A stretch of DNA of 64,000 nucleotides, taken from contig OW569358.1 in NCBI GenBank assembly GCA_937625935.1, positions 372,001 to 436,000 of the forward strand. The letters run 5' to 3'. This document shows, one piece after another, positions 59,513-64,000 of the stretch; the stretch's first letter is position 1; the number at the start of each line of letters is the position of its first letter. Made by a program: the position numbers and the translations under genes. Source of the stretch: Tetramitus jugosus (lineage: Eukaryota > Heterolobosea > Eutetramitea > Acrasida > Vahlkampfiidae). Below the pieces are notes generated by a model. It saw nothing but the letters and a program-made list of their open reading frames with translations, was not told where the DNA came from and made no database searches.

Positions 59513-62029
59513 ATGTCGAAGGAATTAGCTACAAAGTCATCCATGGATTCCTCTGTTCGCACAGGATACATGACAGAGGATCAATTGGCAGATTATTTAA
59601 CTCGAATGGATGGAAATGTTTCGAAACCTGAAGTGGAGTACATGTACTTGTCAAGACGTAGACAGTCTCTAGATATGGTACGTAATGATGTGTTTTTGTG
59701 TTGGTGAATTGGATACTGGGAGAGTGCGCCTTAACTGTTGTTGCTTCTTCTTCCGTTGAACAGAAGACAAATTCGGATCGTATGAGTGGAGTCACTCAAC
59801 ATGCTCAAACTATGATGCTCTCAGCGAATAATTGCTTTAATCCCTATCCATTCAAGGTGGTAATCCTGGGAGATGGTATGTCATTATTGATCAAAGACTC
59901 CAATTCTATGAACGACCATTCGTTATTTACCTGCTGTGTTTACGATTAGAATCCATCTCTGGGAAGCAGGAGATTTTTCATTTATTTACTCTGCTTGACA
60001 TCATCAAGAAGAATTCAAATGCTCTCGATTTTACTCAGTTGCCTCCATGTGACATTCAAACACAGATTTTGCAATTTAAGGACACTGAAACGAACTCGAC
60101 AAAGAACTATGCTCTTGAATTGTTTTTACCTCAATGTGAGCAGGAGTATGATTCATTGAGATCTTTGTTCTTTCCTGCAGCAGATGTTTTCATTGTTATT
60201 TTCAGTATAAAGAGCTACGGCTCACTGATGGAAGCCAAAAGTCGGTATTTACCTGAGGCCCGCCGTTTTATTGACGAACACTCAAAGGTAAGTGCATTCC
60301 AGTAGATGAACGAATTATTTTATGAATGAAGTATTCACTGTTATCCGACGTTGAGTTGGGAGATATTCCAATTGTTTTAGTAGGCAACCATACCGAAATA
60401 AGAGATGATAGAGAGTATCGAGGAGAGATAGTGGATTCACAAGACGCAGTTGAAGTAGCGCAAGAGTTTCAAGTTTCGAAATACATCGAAGTATTCTCTG
60501 AGAACTTGTTTCATGTACAAGAAATCTTCCAGCAAACAGTACATGCGATCAATGCATTCCATGCAAATACATCCATAAGGGAGGAAGAAAGAAAGAGATA
60601 CAACGCATATGAAGACAATTATTTTAGAGGCTTGCTTACCGTACCGACACCGGAGGGAGAGTTTGATCAGTTTGAAAAAACTTTTGAGATTAATACTCTT
60701 GAAGGAGTTGATTATTTTTACACTTTTGACGATGAAGACCCCAACAAGTTGAGTAAGAGATATTCTTCAGCCATTAAGATTCAGCGACCATTTCCACGAT
60801 TAATCAAGGTTATTGCAATTGAACGATGCAAGTTCGCGAGCGAGATATCCAGATTTGAAATTCCCCTAGAAAGCAATGAACCTACCTGTTACTTTGATCC
60901 AATAACGAAAGGCTTTCACATACACTCCGAGGCTAATACTGCTTATTTCTTAACAATTGATGGATCGAAACCTAACAGCAGCTCTATGATATATTCCGAC
61001 CCTGGTTTATTTTTTGATGATCTACCCAACTATTGCTTTGGTGATAATCCCAAAGTCCCTCAAACAATCAGAGTTGTTGCAGTGGAGCAAAATCGATTTA
61101 AGAGCAAATGTATCACATTTAAACCATTTGAAATATTATCTCCTCCCGTGGTTCACTATAGTGAGAATATGTTGCGAATTGACACGATCCCTGGAATAGT
61201 GTACAAGTATACACTAGATGGAAGTCTGCCCAATTTTAATTCTCTGACATACTCCAGACCTATCATGCTCTCCAGGACTTCTGACATGAGAGCAATTAAA
61301 GTGGCAGCATTTCCGAAGTTGTATTTTAGTAGTAAGTACGTCGAAATTCCTATTCCTCAATCGACATCTCCAGTTAAGAGCCAAACACCACAACCAACTG
61401 TCCGTATGACTAAAGCTGTTCTCCAAAGAATACAACACTCTGCCAACTCAACGAACCAGAAGACTGCCCAAGCTCAAGCACTCACATCTCCAAAGAAGAA
61501 AGCGTCACCTCCACGGAGCACTCGATCCAAATCTATCCCTCCTCAAGCCAAGAAACCTCTCGTTGTACCTCCTAAGGAGACAACAAAGCTACCACCCAGA
61601 AAAGTAGTAAATAAGGATGTTTCTCCTCCTGCTGAAAAATACATGAGGGACACCACAACCAATACGAACACTCTCGAGGAGGTCCAACCTGCTAAGGGTT
61701 GTCGATGCACTTGCAAAGCAGAGGGTACGAAGGTAGAATTCATTTTCGAGAAACATGTTCTTGTGAATCGTATGATCATTAAAACACCCGGAGATAGGAA
61801 TGGACCTGAGGGTTATGAAGTCTTCATGATCGAAGAACCAAGTGGTAAGATGGTGAAAATTGGAAGTGGACCTCTGGAAGACGAACCAACAGAACAGATT
61901 ATATTCATGCATGAGTCATTCTTGAAGCAGAATAAGAAGGTGAAGAAGATAGTGTGCGTGTTTTCCACACCAAAAGGTCAATCAGCTTTTAAGATTCTTG
62001 ATATGAAGGTAGATTACCGAGTGGCCTAA
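59513..62029 (+). CDS. Degenerate Rho-like GTPase fused to chitobiase-C-terminal-like modules
   Basis: Four exons (59513-59677, 59764-59875, 59950-60287, 60332-62029) give 770 residues. Residues 85-265 follow the Rho fold: FKVVILGDESISGKQEIF (P-loop with one extra residue and Gln for Ser/Thr), then QEYDSLRSLFFPAADVFIVI (switch II region lacking DTAG) and IPIVLVGNHTEIRDD (NHTE for T-K-x-D). Most nucleotide-contact residues are changed, so it is probably a pseudo-GTPase. Three modules like CHB_HEX_C/Fn3-associated domains follow (YFYTFDDEDPN, YFLTIDGSKPNSS, YKYTLDGSLPNFNSLTY). A Pro/Ser/Lys linker leads to a C-terminal beta domain (VEFIFEKHVLVNRMIIKTPG) resembling discoidin-type folds. I know no protein with this order. 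Confidence 0.75.
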
Positions 62030-62059
62030 CTCAAAATAAAAAGAAATTTAAAAGCTATT

Positions 62060-62130
62060 GAGGAGTGAGCGAATTGAACGCCCGACCTGCTGATCTGGAG
62101 TCAGATGCTCTACCGCTGAGCTAACCCCCC
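62060..62130 (-). tRNA. tRNA-Trp (CCA)
   Basis: On the minus strand: acceptor GGGGGGT/ACTCCTC with G-U pairs, D arm GCTCAGCGGTAGAGC, anticodon loop CTCCAGA, T arm GGGCG-TTCAATT-CGCTC, discriminator A. The outer anticodon-stem pair is a mismatch (U-C). It begins 30 bases after the end of the Rho-fusion gene. No intron. Confidence 0.9.
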
Positions 62131-62330
62131 ATTCCATGATATTTAGGATTCGGAAATCGGCCCGATTTTTTTAGATACGATCCGGTCTTGCAAAAGAGAA
62201 TGAACGTGCAATCGCATCCCTGATCTGAAACTCATGAAGGATTACCATAACAACGTTGTTAAGTGATGTTGCGGTTTACAAACTATTTTAACTGTTCTTT
62301 GTTGTCGCGAAATTCTTCTTCGAACAAGAA

Positions 62331-64000
62331 ATGGATTCAATTAACCCTGAAACGATCAATGAAGTTTTAACCAGGACTTTGCTGAGAGCGAAGAAGGATC
62401 TCAAAGAGCTTGCTCGTCTCAAGAAGAAAGAACTCGGACCCAAGTCAGCTCTCTACACTCAGACATTTCTCGATGATGTCAAACAGGTGATGTAAGTAGA
62501 CTACTCTCTCAGAATGAAAATCATATTGAAACCAACAAATCTTTGGTTAACTTTCTGTAATTGTTAGTCAGGAGGTAGGTGACGAAGAAAAGAATGAATC
62601 GGAAGAGAGAATCAGTTTCATCAAGAAGAGAGGTCACTCCGGAGATCTGTCGAACATTCAATTCTCGGATAATCAAGCAATTAATCAGCTCACGGTAAGA
62701 ATTCACTTTGGTCATTGTTGTTATCACCTCACAGTCACTCTTATCAACACTCCTCTCCACAACAAAATTCAATACAGGAACAATTGTTAGAGAAGGAAAA
62801 TGAGTTGAAGAGAAAAACACTAACTGCTCTCAATTTGAAAGAAATATTTGCTCGGTCTCGTAATCTGTATGAACATGTTCCCTGTTTTCACTACTTCTAT
62901 TCTTGAACTGTGACTCACATCTATATTTCTCTCTTTTAACTCAAGTATTGAGCATTTATGGACCGAGATGCATATTCCACCAAATGAAGCTGCTGAATTT
63001 GCCAAAAAGTACTTTTATCCAGAAACAATCATGAACTATGTGATCATGTTCCAAGAGATTTCCAAGCTATCAAAAGTTAGAGGTATCCAGCATCAAGTAT
63101 TAACCTTGATCGAACAACGAGAAGCATACATTCTGAGACTGCGACAGATCTCACAGCAACTACTTACCAACAAGCGAAGTTCTAACTCATTCTACGAAAC
63201 GACACTGATATCGAACGAAGTACCTGATATCATTCAAAACATAAGAGAAATTACCATACAGATTATTTTGGCAATAATGAGGTGGAGAGATAAGTTGACG
63301 AGGAGGCAGCCATTTACTTACAACTCTCAAAACTATATCATCAAGATGAGAAACGACTTGGATTTCTTGAAGATGACACCATTAGGACCGCATATGGAGA
63401 AAACATTCCCTTTGGAGAGCAATCCACTATTACTGCCAATGATTCATATCAATGAACGATTCACTTCATCTCTAAGTGTAAGTACTGGCAACCAGCAAAG
63501 CAAATTTTCTAAACCCTTAATGAATACCTCCACAAAATCCTTGAAACAGAGTGTGAATACATCGATCGTTGTCAATTCGAGCATTGTTCTCTTTGAACCC
63601 AATCATAGTAAGAATGTCATCCCGAATAATAGCAACATCATCCAAACAAAGAACTCTCAACTCTTGAAGTCATTAGAAGATCGAGGGGAGAAGTTCATCG
63701 AAGATTGTATTAGGGTGGATCGAGTAATCTTTGTAGGTGAGGACAAATTTCTAAATGAAATGATGGAACTGGAGATTAAAGAGCAAGCAGCAACTAAGAT
63801 TCAATGCTTTGTTCGTTTGTACATGGCAAAGAAGATTGCTCGACAATTGAGAAGAGAGAAGAACATCAGATATCGGAAGATTCAGGAGGTAGTTCAACCC
63901 ATCTCTGCGAGACAAACTGTTTCCGATGATCAATTGCAAGATGAAGAGGAAGACGCCATGATGACTCGATTGGAATCTCGATCAAATGGTGACATGGTAG
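62331..64000 (+). CDS. IQ-motif protein, 3' partial
   Basis: Four exons are read so far (62331-62491, 62568-62694, 62778-62866, 62946 onward) and the frame runs off the right edge, giving at least 477 residues. Joins restore VKQVIQEVG, QLTEQLLEK and RNLIEHLWTEM; the third donor (GTATGA) was chosen by phase. The N-terminus is helical and Lys/Leu-rich. Near residue 410 lies an IQ motif (AATKIQCFVRLYMAKKIAR), which binds calmodulin or related light chains. The region before it has helices and an Asn/Ser-rich linker (about 295-340). The rest of the gene, and so its class, is outside the window. Confidence 0.7.

Noticed and set aside
1-64000. CRISPR array, integron or bacterial operon
   Set aside because: No regularly spaced direct repeats were seen, and spliceosomal introns and nuclear tRNA genes show a eukaryotic chromosome.

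Overview
The window looks like nuclear DNA of a gene-dense protist, most probably a heterolobosean amoeboflagellate of the Naegleria type. The grounds are: about 33 recognisable eukaryotic genes on both strands with short spacers; short GT-AG introns (about 75 to 315 nt, zero to three per gene) often opening with GTAAGT or GTATGT; low-complexity Asn, Gln, Ser and Asp tracts; scattered tRNA genes; and a selenoprotein. The species assignment is inference from memory of this lineage, not a search result.

Layout. 1-6769: a DUF1152-like protein (partial), a WDR75/Utp17-like WD40 protein, coactosin, ethanolamine kinase and a Nudix hydrolase. 7426-20300 is an accessory island. It holds three broken copies of a non-LTR-like element (ORF1-type protein with two RRM-like folds, poly(A) tails), one long reverse-transcriptase ORF with fragments of further copies, a GIY-YIG-like nuclease ORF antisense to it, a MULE-type transposase with an in-frame stop, two near-identical tRNA-Asn genes and a tRNA-Lys gene whose 3' end is duplicated next to a copy of the element. 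20718-31486: an SGF11-like SAGA subunit, an mL58-like mitoribosomal protein, proteasome chaperone PSMG4, MCM-binding protein, Rab geranylgeranyltransferase beta, tRNA-Ala and a tyrosine-type aminotransferase. 31579-41: a selenocysteine thioredoxin reductase with its SECIS, a double Cox17 protein, a DUF2039 protein, a TM2 protein, a four-repeat SHOCT protein and a pseudouridine synthase. 40155-64000: an RRM protein, bifunctional lysine-ketoglutarate reductase/saccharopine dehydrogenase, NUBP2/Cfd1, an SLC25A39/40-like carrier, a CTFxP-repeat protein, Hop2, a BTB-pentapeptide protein, CMC2, an HD phosphohydrolase, a kelch protein, cathepsin C, a degenerate Rho GTPase fused to chitobiase-C-terminal-like modules, tRNA-Trp and the start of an IQ-motif protein.

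How the genes relate. There are no operons, but several genes serve mitochondrial redox, copper and metal biology: double Cox17, CMC2, the SLC25A39/40 carrier, cytosolic Fe-S factor NUBP2, thioredoxin reductase and mL58. Others are general housekeeping (ribosome biogenesis, proteasome assembly, replication control, Rab prenylation, lysine catabolism).

Most interesting. (i) The TGA at 31747-31749 in the thioredoxin reductase gene reads as selenocysteine, and a SECIS-like fold sits in its 3' UTR. (ii) The tRNA-focused retroelement island joins a GIY-YIG ORF, a reverse transcriptase and the tRNA-Lys 3' terminus. (iii) There are unusual protein architectures: a pseudo-Rho fusion, tandem Cox17 domains and a four-repeat domain plus SHOCT. 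All exon joins were read by eye from frame continuity and splice consensus; none has transcript support.
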